Of a stretch of DNA of 64,000 nucleotides, positions 19,198 to 27,686 are shown piece after piece. The translations under genes and the position numbers were made by a program. Below the pieces are notes generated by a model, which saw only the letters and a program-made list of their open reading frames with translations, made no database searches and had not been told where the DNA came from. This DNA comes from Beijerinckiaceae bacterium (lineage in GTDB: Bacteria; Pseudomonadota; Alphaproteobacteria; Rhizobiales; Beijerinckiaceae): positions 248,001 through 312,000 of the forward strand of contig CANGBX010000001.1 of assembly GCA_947452455.1 (NCBI GenBank), given 5' to 3'. Position 1 is the first letter of the stretch; each line of letters opens with the position of its first letter.

Positions 19198-19275
19198 GTC
19201 ATTGCGAGCGAAGCGAAGCAAACGAGAAGCCTCACGTGTGGCTCTGGGTTGCTTCGCCTTCGGCTCGCAATGACG
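19198..19275. repeat. palindromic intergenic repeat, family B, copy 3
   Basis: GTCATTGCGAGCGAAGCGAA at the left and TTCGGCTCGCAATGACG at the right, with a CTCACGTGTGGC centre. It fills the gap between convergent mutL and rsmD and may act as a bidirectional terminator. Confidence 0.9.
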
Positions 19276-19278
19276 GCA

Positions 19279-19836
19279 TTAGACTGAGTAGCGCGCAAAC
19301 ACCACTTGCGTGTCGCCAGTCTCGCGCTTGTCGAGCATCGTGAAGCCTTGTGGCAGTTCGACTTGCGCATCGGCTTCTTCTTCAATCATGCAAAGCGCGC
19401 CATCGTAGAGCCAGCCGCCATCTTTCAGCGACACAAGTGCGCGCGGGGCGAGATTGCGCCCATAGGGCGGATCGAGAAAAACCAGATTGAAAGGTTCTTG
19501 CGGCGGCATGGGGCCGAGTTTGGTCGCATCACGGCGCATGATGCGGGTGATGCCGCCCAGTCCCAAAGCTTCCGTATTGGCGCGCAGCAAAGCGCGGCCT
19601 TCGTTGGAATCATCGACAAACAAAGCGAGCGTGGCGCCGCGCGACAAAGCCTCGATGCCGAGTGCGCCTGTGCCTGCAAAGAGATCAATCACCCGCGCAC
19701 CTTCGCAGGCATCATCATAGGCGTGTGCCAGAATGTTGAAGACCGTCTCGCGCAAACGGTCGGAGGTCGGCCGCACAATGGAAGACGATGGCGTCTTCAG
19801 CCCGCGTCCTTTGAATTTGCCACCAACGATGCGCAT
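19279..19836 (-). CDS. rsmD: 16S rRNA (guanine966-N2)-methyltransferase
   Basis: A 185-residue S-adenosylmethionine-dependent methyltransferase that modifies G966 of 16S rRNA. It opens MRIVGGKFKGRGLKTP, the standard RsmD start, with RPTSDRLRETVFNIL following. The SAM-binding motif is VIDLFAGTGALGIEAL and the catalytic motif is FLDPPYG. The size is normal. It starts 6 bases after the stop of the upstream pseudouridine synthase gene on the same strand, so two rRNA modification genes form an operon. Confidence 0.94.
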   Translation of the reverse strand: MRIVGGKFKGRGLKTPSSSIVRPTSDRLRETVFNILAHAYDDACEGARVIDLFAGTGALGIEALSRGATLALFVDDSNEGRALLRANTEALGLGGITRIMRRDATKLGPMPPQEPFNLVFLDPPYGRNLAPRALVSLKDGGWLYDGALCMIEEEADAQVELPQGFTMLDKRETGDTQVVFARYSV

Positions 19837-19842
19837 GGCCGA

Positions 19843-21468
19843 TCAGTCGCGCGGTTTGCGCGGGCCCTTGCTCGGGCCTTTGCTGCCACCCTTGAACGGC
19901 GGTTTGCCGCCGGGGCGTTGCGGACGATCGCCGCGCTTGAAATCGCGCTCCGGCTTTTTGGCCGTTGGACCCGGATCATTACCCCAAGGCTTGAACTCGC
20001 GCGGCTCGGACACGGTGTCTTCGCGGCGTGGTCGCATGCCGCGGCGATCCAGATCGCGCGGGGCTTCCTTGGCATTGCGGCCCGTGCGCGGACGCTCGCC
20101 CGCTGTCGCCTCACGACGTGCGCGCGGATCCGTACCACCGTCGGCAAAGCGGCGGCCATTGCGCGTTTCCATATTCTTTTTGCCAGGCGTTGTGACGCGC
20201 TCGACTTTCACCGCGCGGCCTTTGCGGTCGGCGGTTTCAGCGCGTTCAATGCGGCGGCGCTCGGGCTTTGGTTCTTCGCGTGCGGCGCGCAGCACAGAGA
20301 CGTGCTTGCGCGTGCGCGGCGCAGGGCGGTCTTTGCGCGGCCCGAGTTCTTCATCGGGCACAATCATTTTTCCGCGCGGTGCTGCGCGCATCGGCCGGAC
20401 GTCGTCCGTCACTTCGCGGCCCGAGCGGTCGATGATGGGCGAATTGAAATCACAGCCCGCTTCTTCTGACAGAACGGGGCCAATCTGTTCCATCAGCACG
20501 CGTGTACGAACTTCATCAATGGCGCCATCTTCCAGATCGCCGAGCTGGAACGGCCCGTAGGAGAGGCGGATCAGGCGGTTCACCGCCAGCCCCAGATGTT
20601 CGAGCACGCGTTTGATTTCGCGATTCTTGCCTTCGCGCAGGCCCATCGAGAGCCAGACGTTTGCGCCTTGCACGCGGTCAAGGGTCGCTTCAATGCCGGC
20701 ATATTCGATGCCTTCGATCACAATGCCTTTGCGCAATTCATCGAGCTTGGCTTGATCAGTCGAGCCATTGGCGCGCACGCGATAGCGGCGCAGCCAGCCG
20801 GTTGACGGCAATTCAAGCACGCGCGCCAGACCGCCATCATTGGTGAGCAGCAGCAGGCCTTCGGTGTTGATGTCGAGACGACCGATGGAAATGAGACGCG
20901 GCAGACCTTCGGGCAGCGCATCGAAAATCGTCGGGCGTCCTTCGGGGTCGCGATCGGTCGTTACAAAGCCGCGCGGCTTGTGGAACATGAAGAGGCGCGT
21001 GCGTTCGCGCTCGGCCAGCGGCTTGCCATCAACCGTGATGCGATCTTCCGGCGTGACATTGACGGCGGGCGTGTCGAGCTTCTTGCCATTGACGGCAACG
21101 CGACCTTGCGAGATCCACAGCTCCGCATCGCGGCGCGAGCAGAGGCCAACACGCGCCATGACTTTGGCGATGCGCTCGCCAGCAAAGGCGGAAGGCGTCT
21201 CGACTTGCGGCGTGCGCAAGACACGGCGTGGCTTGTCGAAGCTCGCACCCCTTGGCTTATCAAAGCTCGCTCCGCGCGGCTTTTCGAAGCTCTGATCCCG
21301 CGGCTTGTCGAAGCTGCGGCCTGCTGGCTTGTCGAAGCTTTTGCCAGCAGGTTTGCCTCTTGGCTTATCGCCCTCTTTGCCAAAGGATTTTCCGGCGGGT
21401 TTCCCGCCTTTTGGGGCGCGATCCGGCTTGCGCGGACCACGGCTTTTCTGATCTCTGTTGTCGCTCAT
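19843..21468 (-). CDS. rluB: rRNA pseudouridine synthase (RluB/RsuA family) with long basic tails
   Basis: A 541-residue protein. The core has an S4 RNA-binding domain (about 98-145, AKVMARVGLCSRRDAELWI) and the RsuA/RluB catalytic domain (about 158-345) with GRLDINTEGLLLLTNDG (196-212), where Asp199 is the catalytic residue. The core resembles RluB, which modifies U2605 of 23S rRNA. On both sides are low-complexity extensions: residues 1-90 hold five SFDKPRG-like units (43-82), and residues 346-541 are Arg/Lys/Pro/Gly-rich. The underlying DNA at about 21230-21350 is a degenerate tandem repeat. The tails probably bind RNA or are disordered. It is divergent from tadA and followed by rsmD. Confidence 0.88.
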   Translation of the reverse strand: MSDNRDQKSRGPRKPDRAPKGGKPAGKSFGKEGDKPRGKPAGKSFDKPAGRSFDKPRDQSFEKPRGASFDKPRGASFDKPRRVLRTPQVETPSAFAGERIAKVMARVGLCSRRDAELWISQGRVAVNGKKLDTPAVNVTPEDRITVDGKPLAERERTRLFMFHKPRGFVTTDRDPEGRPTIFDALPEGLPRLISIGRLDINTEGLLLLTNDGGLARVLELPSTGWLRRYRVRANGSTDQAKLDELRKGIVIEGIEYAGIEATLDRVQGANVWLSMGLREGKNREIKRVLEHLGLAVNRLIRLSYGPFQLGDLEDGAIDEVRTRVLMEQIGPVLSEEAGCDFNSPIIDRSGREVTDDVRPMRAAPRGKMIVPDEELGPRKDRPAPRTRKHVSVLRAAREEPKPERRRIERAETADRKGRAVKVERVTTPGKKNMETRNGRRFADGGTDPRARREATAGERPRTGRNAKEAPRDLDRRGMRPRREDTVSEPREFKPWGNDPGPTAKKPERDFKRGDRPQRPGGKPPFKGGSKGPSKGPRKPRD

Positions 21469-21507
21469 GCGCCCTGATAGCAGGTTGCGCCTAGGAAAGT
21501 CGATTGG

Positions 21508-21954
21508 ATGGACGTCTCAGACCCGCTTTCGCTGGCTTTTGATCAGGCCCGCGCCGCTGCCGCCCTCGGGGAAGTGCCTGTTGGCGCGGTTGTGGTGCGC
21601 GAGGGGGAGATTTTGGGCCTCGCCCATAACCGGACGTTGCTCGACCGGGACCCCACCGCCCATGCCGAGATTCTGGCCATCCGGCAGGCGGCGGCCAAAA
21701 TCGGCTCCGAGCGACTGATCGGCTGCGATCTTTATGTGACGCTCGAGCCCTGCGCCATGTGTGCGGGGGCGATTTCCTTCGCCCGGTTGCGGCGGGTCTA
21801 TTTTTCAGCCGCCGACCCCAAGGGCGGGGCGGTCGATTTCGGCCCGCGCTTCTTCCACCAGCCAACCTGCCACCACGCGCCTGAAGTCTATGGCGGCTTG
21901 CGCGAAAGCGAGGCGGCCGAGCTGCTGCGCGACTTTTTCAAAGAGCGGCGCTAG
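21508..21954 (+). CDS. tadA: tRNA-specific adenosine deaminase
   Basis: A 148-residue zinc enzyme converting adenosine-34 of tRNA-Arg(ACG) to inosine. The zinc and proton-shuttle motif is HAEI (52-55) and the cysteine motif is PCAMCAGA (81-88). The size and wording (EVPVGAVVV, NRTLLDRDPTAHAEI) match TadA rather than cytosine or guanine deaminases. The start is divergent from the pseudouridine synthase with a 39-base gap, so the promoters must overlap. A family B repeat follows. Confidence 0.94.
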   Translation: MDVSDPLSLAFDQARAAAALGEVPVGAVVVREGEILGLAHNRTLLDRDPTAHAEILAIRQAAAKIGSERLIGCDLYVTLEPCAMCAGAISFARLRRVYFSAADPKGGAVDFGPRFFHQPTCHHAPEVYGGLRESEAAELLRDFFKERR

Positions 21955-21966
21955 AAGAGCCGGGCC

Positions 21967-22046
21967 CGTCATTGCGAGCGAAGCGAAGCAATCCAGAGGC
22001 GACACGTGAGGCTTCTGGATTGCTTCGCCTTTGGCTCGCAATGACG
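21967..22046. repeat. palindromic intergenic repeat, family B, copy 4
   Basis: A near-perfect palindrome from CGTCATTGCGAGCGAAGCGA to TTTGGCTCGCAATGACG, with arms continuing AGCAATCCAGA / TCTGGATTGCT. It lies between tadA and the binding-protein gene, ending 18 bases before the start codon. Confidence 0.92.
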
Positions 22047-22064
22047 GCGCTGATAGGAGTGAAA

Positions 22065-23216
22065 ATGAAACGCCTTGTTTTGGCCCTCTCGGCCGCCTTC
22101 TTTGCCGCTACCGCTTTCGCTGCAGAGCCCTTTCGTGTCGGGCTCATTCTGCCGTTGAGCGGACCTTTTGCGGGCTCGATTGGTCGCCAGGTTGAAAATG
22201 GCGCGCGGCTCTGGCTGCAAACTTATGGCGCGGAAGTTGCCGGCCAGCGCATCGAACTCGTCGTGAAAGATGATGGCGGCAATGCCGATGTCACACGTCG
22301 TCTCGCGCAAGAACTCGTCACCAATGATCGCGTGGACGTGCTGGCAGGCTTTGGCCTGACGCCGCTTGCTTTTGCGGCCGCACCTGTGGCGGCGCGTGCG
22401 CAAGTGCCGATGATTGTCATGGCCGCAGCGACATCTTCCATCACCGAGCAAAATGGTTTTGTGCTGCGCACCTCTTTCACCATGGCGCAGAATACGGTGC
22501 CGCTCGCCCAATGGGCGGCGCGCCAAGGCATGAAGAAAGTCGTGACGCTCGTGTCCGATTATGGTCCGGGACAGGATGCGGAAAAGGCTTTCGTGAAAGC
22601 TTTTTCTGAAAGCGGGGGCGCCGTGGCCGATAGTTTGCGCGCACCGCTGGCAAGCCCCGCTTTCGGGCCTTTCTTGCAACGCGCCAAAGATTTGAAGCCC
22701 GATGCTTTGTTTCTCTTCGTGCCCAACGGGCAGGGCGCTGATCTCATGAAAGCGGTGGCCGAGCGCGGCTTCAAAGAGGCGGGCATCAAGGTCATCGCAA
22801 CCGGCGATGTGGTCGATGATATTTCGCTCAATGATATGGGCGATGTGGTGCTGGGCATGATCACCTCGCATCATTATTCAGCGGCTCATGCGAGTGCGGA
22901 AAACGAAGCCTATCGCGCGGCTTTCATGAAAGCCTATGGCGTGCGCCCCAATCTTATGGCGATTGGCGGCTATGACGGGATGAAGCTGATTGCCGAAGCT
23001 TTGAAGGCGAGCGATGGCAAAGCGCGTGGTGCAGCGCTGGTCGAAGCCATGAAGGGCAAAGGCTGGGTGAGCCCGCGCGGGCCGATTGCGATTGATCCGG
23101 CCACACGCGACATTGTTCAAAATGTCTATATCCGCGAAGTGAAGCGGGTGAATGGCGAGTTGTGGAACGTCGAGTTTGACAGCGTGCCAGCGGTGAAGGA
23201 TCCGGCGAAAAACTAA
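22065..23216 (+). CDS. ABC transporter substrate-binding protein (branched-chain amino-acid/amide type)
   Basis: A 383-residue periplasmic binding protein of the Peripla_BP_6 (LivK-like) fold. The signal peptide is MKRLVLALSAAFFAATAFA, cut before AEPFRVG. The mature start GLILPLSGPFAG is the family opening. The later blocks DDGGNADVTRRLAQELV, FVPNGQGADLMKA and IGGYDGMKLI are consistent with the two-lobed fold. An AGGAG lies 7 bases before the ATG at 22065; in-frame codons upstream are translated repeat. No permease or ATPase gene is adjacent, so it is an orphan here and the ligand is unknown. It is flanked by family B repeats on both sides. Confidence 0.88.
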   Translation: MKRLVLALSAAFFAATAFAAEPFRVGLILPLSGPFAGSIGRQVENGARLWLQTYGAEVAGQRIELVVKDDGGNADVTRRLAQELVTNDRVDVLAGFGLTPLAFAAAPVAARAQVPMIVMAAATSSITEQNGFVLRTSFTMAQNTVPLAQWAARQGMKKVVTLVSDYGPGQDAEKAFVKAFSESGGAVADSLRAPLASPAFGPFLQRAKDLKPDALFLFVPNGQGADLMKAVAERGFKEAGIKVIATGDVVDDISLNDMGDVVLGMITSHHYSAAHASAENEAYRAAFMKAYGVRPNLMAIGGYDGMKLIAEALKASDGKARGAALVEAMKGKGWVSPRGPIAIDPATRDIVQNVYIREVKRVNGELWNVEFDSVPAVKDPAKN

Positions 23217-23220
23217 GCCC

Positions 23221-23300
23221 CGTCATTGCGAGCGTAGCGAAGCAATCCAGAGGCCTCACGTGGTGCTTCTGGGTTGCTTCGCCTGCGGCTAGCCATGACA
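23221..23300. repeat. palindromic intergenic repeat, family B, copy 5
   Basis: CGTCATTGCGAGCGTAGCGA opens it and GCTTCGCCTGCGGCTAGCCA TGACAG closes it; the right arm has drifted. It lies between the convergent binding-protein gene and purD. Confidence 0.88.
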
Positions 23301-23304
23301 GCGC

Positions 23305-24570
23305 TTATGACAACGCTCGCCAGCCGATATCGCGGCGGCAAAAGCCTTCCGGCCAGTCGATCAGATCAAGCCCCGCATAAGCGCGGTCGCGCGCTTCGCG
23401 CACAGTGGAGCCAATCCCCGTAATATTCAGCACGCGTCCGCCATTGGCGATGAGTTTGTCGCCCTCGCGCTTGGTTCCGGCGTGGAAGACGATCACATGG
23501 TCCATCGCTTCTGCCTGTTCGACATGGCGAATGGTGCTGCCTTTTTGCGGGTTTTCCGGATAGCCCTTGGCCGCAAAGACGACCGTCATGGCGGTGCTCT
23601 GTGTAAGCTTCACGGGATCGCTGCGCAGCTTTCCTGTCGCGCATTGCATCAGCAGCGGCAGAAGATCTTCTTGCAGACGCGGCAGCATGACTTGCGTTTC
23701 CGGATCGCCGAAACGCGCATTGAATTCGATCAGCTTCGGCCCGTCTTTGGTGAGCATGAGGCCTGCAAAGAGCACGCCCTTATAAGGCGCGCCGCGCGCC
23801 TTCATGCCGACCAGCGTGGGCTCGATGATTTCGCGCATCACGCGCGCGCTCATTTCAGGAGTCATAATCGGCGCAGGTGAATAAGCGCCCATGCCGCCTG
23901 TGTTGGGGCCCGTGTCGCCTTCACCCACGCGCTTGTGGTCTTGGGCGGAGGCAAAGGCGAGCGTACGTTCGCCATCACACAAAGCGAAGAAAGAAGCTTC
24001 TTCGCCTTCCATAAATTCTTCAATGACGAGTTCGGCGCCCGCTTCACCAAAAGCACCGCCGAAAATCATCTCCACCGCATCGCGCGCTTCTTGGTCGCTC
24101 ATCGCGACAATCACGCCTTTGCCGGCGGCCAGTCCGTCCGCCTTCACCACGATAGGTGCAGGATGCTTGTCCAGATAGGCGATGGCTGCGGCTTTGGTAT
24201 CGAAGCGACCATAGGCGGCGGTTGGAATGTGAAAATCGCGCGCGAGATCTTTGGTAAAACCTTTCGAGCCTTCGAGCTGTGCTGCGGCTTTTGTCGGGCC
24301 GAATGCAGGGATGCCCGCACTTGCCAGATCATCCACAAGTCCGGCAACCAGCGGCGCTTCGGGGCCGACCACCACAAATTCAATCTTCATCAGGCGGCAG
24401 AAGTCGATCACAGCGGCATGGTTGGCAACATCGACGCTCACACATTCGGCGAGCTTGGCAATGCCCGGATTGCCGGGCGCGGCGAAGAGTTTGTCGAGCT
24501 GCGGGCTTTTGGAGAGCGCCAGAGCCAGAGCATGTTCGCGGCCGCCGGAGCCGATGAGGAGGACGTTCAT
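23305..24570 (-). CDS. purD: phosphoribosylamine-glycine ligase (GAR synthetase)
   Basis: A 421-residue ATP-grasp enzyme for the second step of purine synthesis: phosphoribosylamine plus glycine plus ATP to glycinamide ribonucleotide. The start [16 protein letters not shown] is the family signature. The ATP-grasp core contains [15 protein letters not shown], and the substrate block [21 protein letters not shown] is intact, as is [12 protein letters not shown]. The length is normal. It is divergent from xseA across a family A palindrome. Confidence 0.96.
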   Translation of the reverse strand: MNVLLIGSGGREHALALALSKSPQLDKLFAAPGNPGIAKLAECVSVDVANHAAVIDFCRLMKIEFVVVGPEAPLVAGLVDDLASAGIPAFGPTKAAAQLEGSKGFTKDLARDFHIPTAAYGRFDTKAAAIAYLDKHPAPIVVKADGLAAGKGVIVAMSDQEARDAVEMIFGGAFGEAGAELVIEEFMEGEEASFFALCDGERTLAFASAQDHKRVGEGDTGPNTGGMGAYSPAPIMTPEMSARVMREIIEPTLVGMKARGAPYKGVLFAGLMLTKDGPKLIEFNARFGDPETQVMLPRLQEDLLPLLMQCATGKLRSDPVKLTQSTAMTVVFAAKGYPENPQKGSTIRHVEQAEAMDHVIVFHAGTKREGDKLIANGGRVLNITGIGSTVREARDRAYAGLDLIDWPEGFCRRDIGWRALS

Positions 24571-24646
24571 GGAGAAGCCTTGCGCGACTGATGATTTGCT
24601 TCCTCATAAGGGTTGGGGGGAGGTGGTGCAATCGCATGCGATTGAG

Positions 24647-24755
24647 ATCGCGCGACCCCCACCCCAGCCCTCCCCTCAAGGGGGAGGGGGCAGCATCGCG
24701 CAACCTGATCCCCCTCCCCCTTGAGGGGAGGGGTTAGGGGTGGGGGTCGCGCCAT
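24647..24755. repeat. palindromic intergenic repeat, family A, copy 2
   Basis: Begins with ATCGCGCGACCCCCACCCCA and ends GGGGTGGGGGTCGCGCCAT. The inner arms are CCCTCCCCTCAAGGGGGAGG and CCCCTCCCCCTTGAGGGGAG. It lies in the divergent purD-xseA gap. Confidence 0.9.
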
Positions 24756-24800
24756 CTTTCCGCGTTTGGTGCTCTGCGCGGCTTCAGTCATAAATGCGGC

Positions 24801-26219
24801 ATGGCAAAAGATTCTCTGCCCAACGACACCGAATTGACCGTTTCCGAACTCTCGGGCGCGCTGAAGCGCACGATCGAGGATCGGTTCGGCCATGTGCGGC
24901 TGCGTGGCGAAGTGTCGGGCTATCGCGGGCCCCATTCTTCGGGCCATGTCTATTTTTCGCTGAAAGATGCCAATGCCCGCATTGATGCGGTGATGTGGAA
25001 GGGGCAATTCGCGCGACTGCGCATCCGCCCCGAAGAGGGCATGGAAGTGATTGCCACGGGCAAGATCACGACCTTTCCCGGCAAATCCAATTATCAGATC
25101 GTCATCGAGACTTTGGAGCCGGCGGGCGTTGGCGCGCTCATGGCTCTGCTCGAAGAGCGGCGACGCAAACTCACAGCCGAAGGTCTGTTTGATCCTGCGC
25201 GCAAGCAATTGCTGCCCTTCCTGCCGCAAGTGATTGGCGTGGTGACCTCGCCAACAGGCGCTGTCATTCGCGATATTTTGCATCGTCTCGCTGATCGTTT
25301 TCCCCGTCACGTGCTCGTCTGGCCTGTGCGTGTGCAGGGCGAAACCAGTGCGGCAGAAGTGGCGCGCGCGATTGAAGGTTTTAACGCGCTGGAAGCAGGC
25401 GGGCCGATTCCGCGCCCCGATGTGATCATCGTCGCGCGTGGAGGTGGCTCGCTCGAAGATCTCTGGGGTTTTAATGAAGAGATCGTCGTGCGCGCTGCGG
25501 CCGAGAGCGATATTCCGCTGATTTCCGCGGTGGGCCACGAGACCGATACAACGCTGATCGATTTTGCCGCTGATGTGCGCGCACCCACGCCCACAGCGGC
25601 CGCTGAAATGGCTGTGCCCGTGCAGGCGGATTTGATCGCGCAGGTCACAGGTCTTGGCGCGCGCCAGCGTGGCGCTTTGCGCCGTTCGCTGGATCGTCAA
25701 AGTGCGGAGTTGCGCGGCCTCGCGCGCGTGTTGCGCGGTGCGGAAGATGCATTGGCTGTGCCCCGTCAGCGCCTCGACCGTGCAGCAGATCGTTTGCAAG
25801 ATCGGCTGCGCGCGCGTTTACGCGATCATGGCCTGCGGCTTGGCAAGCTCTCGCAGCGTCTTGCGCGTCATTCGCCGCAAGCCGAACTCGCACGCCGCCA
25901 AGGCGCGCTGGATCCTGCGCGGCGTGATTTCATCCGGCTTGGTCCGCAAATCGTGAAGCGTCGCGCCGAGGCTCTGGCAGGAACGGCGAAGCTCCTTGAT
26001 GCGCTGGGCTATCACAATGTCTTGGCGCGCGGCTTTGCTCTGGTGCGCGATGACAAGGGCCAGCCCGTGCGCTCAGTTGCCGCCATTGTCACAGGCGCGC
26101 GCTTTCAGGTGGAATTGGCCGATGGCCGCGTCAGTGCTGTGGCCGATGGTGGCGCAGACAACCCCGCCAAAAAGCCCACCCGCAAGGGCCTACCCCGCGG
26201 GCAGGGGGATTTGTTTTAA
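24801..26219 (+). CDS. xseA: exodeoxyribonuclease VII large subunit
   Basis: A 472-residue subunit of the single-strand-specific exonuclease VII. The N-terminal OB-fold shows [20 protein letters not shown]. The central nuclease domain contains [32 protein letters not shown] and [17 protein letters not shown] with [11 protein letters not shown] long Arg-rich coiled region (about 285-390) and the C-terminal [13 protein letters not shown] block follow. The small subunit gene xseB is not in the window, which is common. The tail is lysine-rich. The stop codon is one base away from the palindrome in front of higB. Confidence 0.95.
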   Translation: MAKDSLPNDTELTVSELSGALKRTIEDRFGHVRLRGEVSGYRGPHSSGHVYFSLKDANARIDAVMWKGQFARLRIRPEEGMEVIATGKITTFPGKSNYQIVIETLEPAGVGALMALLEERRRKLTAEGLFDPARKQLLPFLPQVIGVVTSPTGAVIRDILHRLADRFPRHVLVWPVRVQGETSAAEVARAIEGFNALEAGGPIPRPDVIIVARGGGSLEDLWGFNEEIVVRAAAESDIPLISAVGHETDTTLIDFAADVRAPTPTAAAEMAVPVQADLIAQVTGLGARQRGALRRSLDRQSAELRGLARVLRGAEDALAVPRQRLDRAADRLQDRLRARLRDHGLRLGKLSQRLARHSPQAELARRQGALDPARRDFIRLGPQIVKRRAEALAGTAKLLDALGYHNVLARGFALVRDDKGQPVRSVAAIVTGARFQVELADGRVSAVADGGADNPAKKPTRKGLPRGQGDLF

Positions 26220-26220
26220 A

Positions 26221-26237
26221 ATTACGCTTGACGTAAT
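26221..26237. promoter_or_regulatory. perfect palindrome, candidate HigA operator
   Basis: ATTACG-CTTGA-CGTAAT has two perfect 6-base arms around a 5-base spacer and lies 22 bases before the preferred higB start. HigA-type antitoxins repress their own operons by binding such palindromes. That this is the HigA site is inferred from position only. Confidence 0.5.
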
Positions 26238-26259
26238 GCGTCATTTTTGGTTTTTTGAG

Positions 26260-26544
26260 ATGATCATTTCATTCCGCGACAGGCGGACACAGCGTTTTGC
26301 GCGGGGAGATTTCATCCGCGCTTTTTCAGGCTTCTCGCGGCAGGCTGAAGTTCGGCTTGATCGATTGGAGGCGGCAACGTCTTTGCAGGATTTGCGCGCG
26401 CTAGCTGGAAATCGCTTGGAAGTTTTGCGGGGTGATCGTGCGGGTCAACATTCCATCCGCATCAATGACCAATGGCGGATTTGTTTTGAATGGCCGGAGG
26501 GGGCAATGGGTCCCTCAAATGTTGAAATTGTTGATTATCATTGA
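26260..26544 (+). CDS. higB: HigB-like (RelE superfamily) mRNA interferase toxin
   Basis: A 94-residue toxin of the HigB/RelE fold. The wording FRDRRTQRFARG, RLDRLEAATSLQDL, LEVLRGDRAGQHSIRIND and QWRICFEW with the terminal VEIVDYH is the HigB pattern. Family members cut mRNA on the ribosome. I chose the ATG at 26260 (MIISFRD), which gives the usual length; an in-frame ATG at 26236 would overlap the palindrome. The local DNA is more AT-rich than the neighbouring xseA, consistent with acquisition. higA starts 11 bases after its stop, giving the toxin-first order characteristic of higBA. Confidence 0.88.
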   Translation: MIISFRDRRTQRFARGDFIRAFSGFSRQAEVRLDRLEAATSLQDLRALAGNRLEVLRGDRAGQHSIRINDQWRICFEWPEGAMGPSNVEIVDYH

Positions 26545-26555
26545 GGATACCCACA

Positions 26556-26864
26556 ATGGCGCGCAGGGCGATACATCCCGGAGAGCATCTTGCCGAGGAA
26601 TTGAAAGAATTGCGGTTGTCAGCTGCTGAATTGGCGCGCCAGATCGATGTCCCTGTCAATCGAATCACAGGCATCATCAATGGTCAGCGCGCCGTGACGG
26701 CAGACACTGCTTTGCGATTGGGCCATTGGTTCGGGACAAGCCCGGAATTCTGGCTCAATTTGCAAAAGCTCTATGAGCTTCGTCTCGCTGAACAGGAGGT
26801 CGGCTCCCAGATCAGTCGGCTCCCAAAGCTCAAAAACCACCCAGCTGCCCTCGCTCGCGCATGA
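26556..26864 (+). CDS. higA: HigA-like antitoxin, XRE-family helix-turn-helix
   Basis: A 102-residue antitoxin. It starts MARRAIHPGEHLAEELKEL, the standard HigA opening, followed by the HTH region SAAELARQIDVPVNRITGII (near 24-43) and TALRLGHWFGTSPEFWLNLQ. It neutralises HigB and should repress the operon with it. GAGG lies 9 bases before the ATG at 26556; a TTG at 26541 would overlap the higB stop and is less likely. Confidence 0.9.
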   Translation: MARRAIHPGEHLAEELKELRLSAAELARQIDVPVNRITGIINGQRAVTADTALRLGHWFGTSPEFWLNLQKLYELRLAEQEVGSQISRLPKLKNHPAALARA

Positions 26865-26936
26865 GTCTTTGTTCCAGATCGTAGCGGGCGGGCTGGGACT
26901 ATAAGAAGATGGCTGCCGGAAAGGAGCCGGAGTTTC

Positions 26937-27683
26937 ATGCGTATCGGGTTTCTGGCGGATATTCACGGCAATCGCGAGGCACTGGACGCCTGTCTGGCGC
27001 AGGCCGAGCGCCAGCGTGTTGATCGCTTCGTCATTCTGGGCGATCTCGTCGGCTATGGCGCCGATCCCGTTTATGTCGTCGACAAGATCATGGAGCTGCA
27101 GGCAACGCGCGATGCCATTGTGCTGCTTGGCAATCATGATGCTGCGGCCATTTCCGGCAAAATTGACAATATGAATCAATATGCGCGCGAGGCGATCCTC
27201 TGGACGCATGATGAGCTCGATAAGGACCAGATCGATTTTTTGAAAAGCCTGCGCTCTTCCTATGAAGAAGAGGATCGGCTTTACGTCCATTCCGATGCCA
27301 CAGCGCCCGACCAATGGCGCTATATTACCGACACCGCTTGTGCCGAGCGCTCTTTGCGCGCCACTCTGAAGCGCCTCACCTTTTGCGGCCATGTGCATCG
27401 TCCGCAGCTTTATCACATGGCCCCGCTCAAGCCGGCGGTTGCTTTCAAGCCGCAGGCGGGCACCCCCATTCCTCTCGCGGGCAATCGCAAATGGCTTGCC
27501 GTGCAGGGCGCTGTTGGCCAGCCGCGGGATGAAAATCCGGCTGCAAGCTGGGGCGTTTTTGATACGGATCAAAACGAATTCACCTATCTTCGTGTCTCCT
27601 ACGACATAGAAACTGCAGCGGGGAAGATTCACGCGGCGCATCTGCCGCAGATTCTCGCCGCGCGGCTCTATATCGGACGGTAG
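26937..27683 (+). CDS. calcineurin-like metallophosphoesterase
   Basis: A 248-residue phosphatase with the full two-metal motif set: DIH (8-10), GDLVGYG (35-41), GNHD (65-68), His118 in YVHSD and GHVH (151-154). The wording FLADIHGNREALDA and VGYGADP is that of the YfcE/bacterial PPP-like group often annotated as phosphodiesterase or protein phosphatase. An AAAGGAG ribosome site precedes the ATG. The protein kinase gene starts three bases after its stop, which suggests that it opposes the kinase, but the substrate is not known. Confidence 0.9.
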   Translation: MRIGFLADIHGNREALDACLAQAERQRVDRFVILGDLVGYGADPVYVVDKIMELQATRDAIVLLGNHDAAAISGKIDNMNQYAREAILWTHDELDKDQIDFLKSLRSSYEEEDRLYVHSDATAPDQWRYITDTACAERSLRATLKRLTFCGHVHRPQLYHMAPLKPAVAFKPQAGTPIPLAGNRKWLAVQGAVGQPRDENPAASWGVFDTDQNEFTYLRVSYDIETAAGKIHAAHLPQILAARLYIGR

Positions 27684-27686
27684 GAC

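Noticed and set aside
24567-25799. 410-codon minus-strand frame across the xseA start and the family A repeat
   Set aside because: Antisense to xseA, and its end is translated palindrome ([13 protein letters not shown]-like), which recurs at other repeat copies.
24801-26219. Missing xseB as a sign of gene loss
   Set aside because: xseB is often unlinked to xseA in bacteria; absence from the window says nothing.
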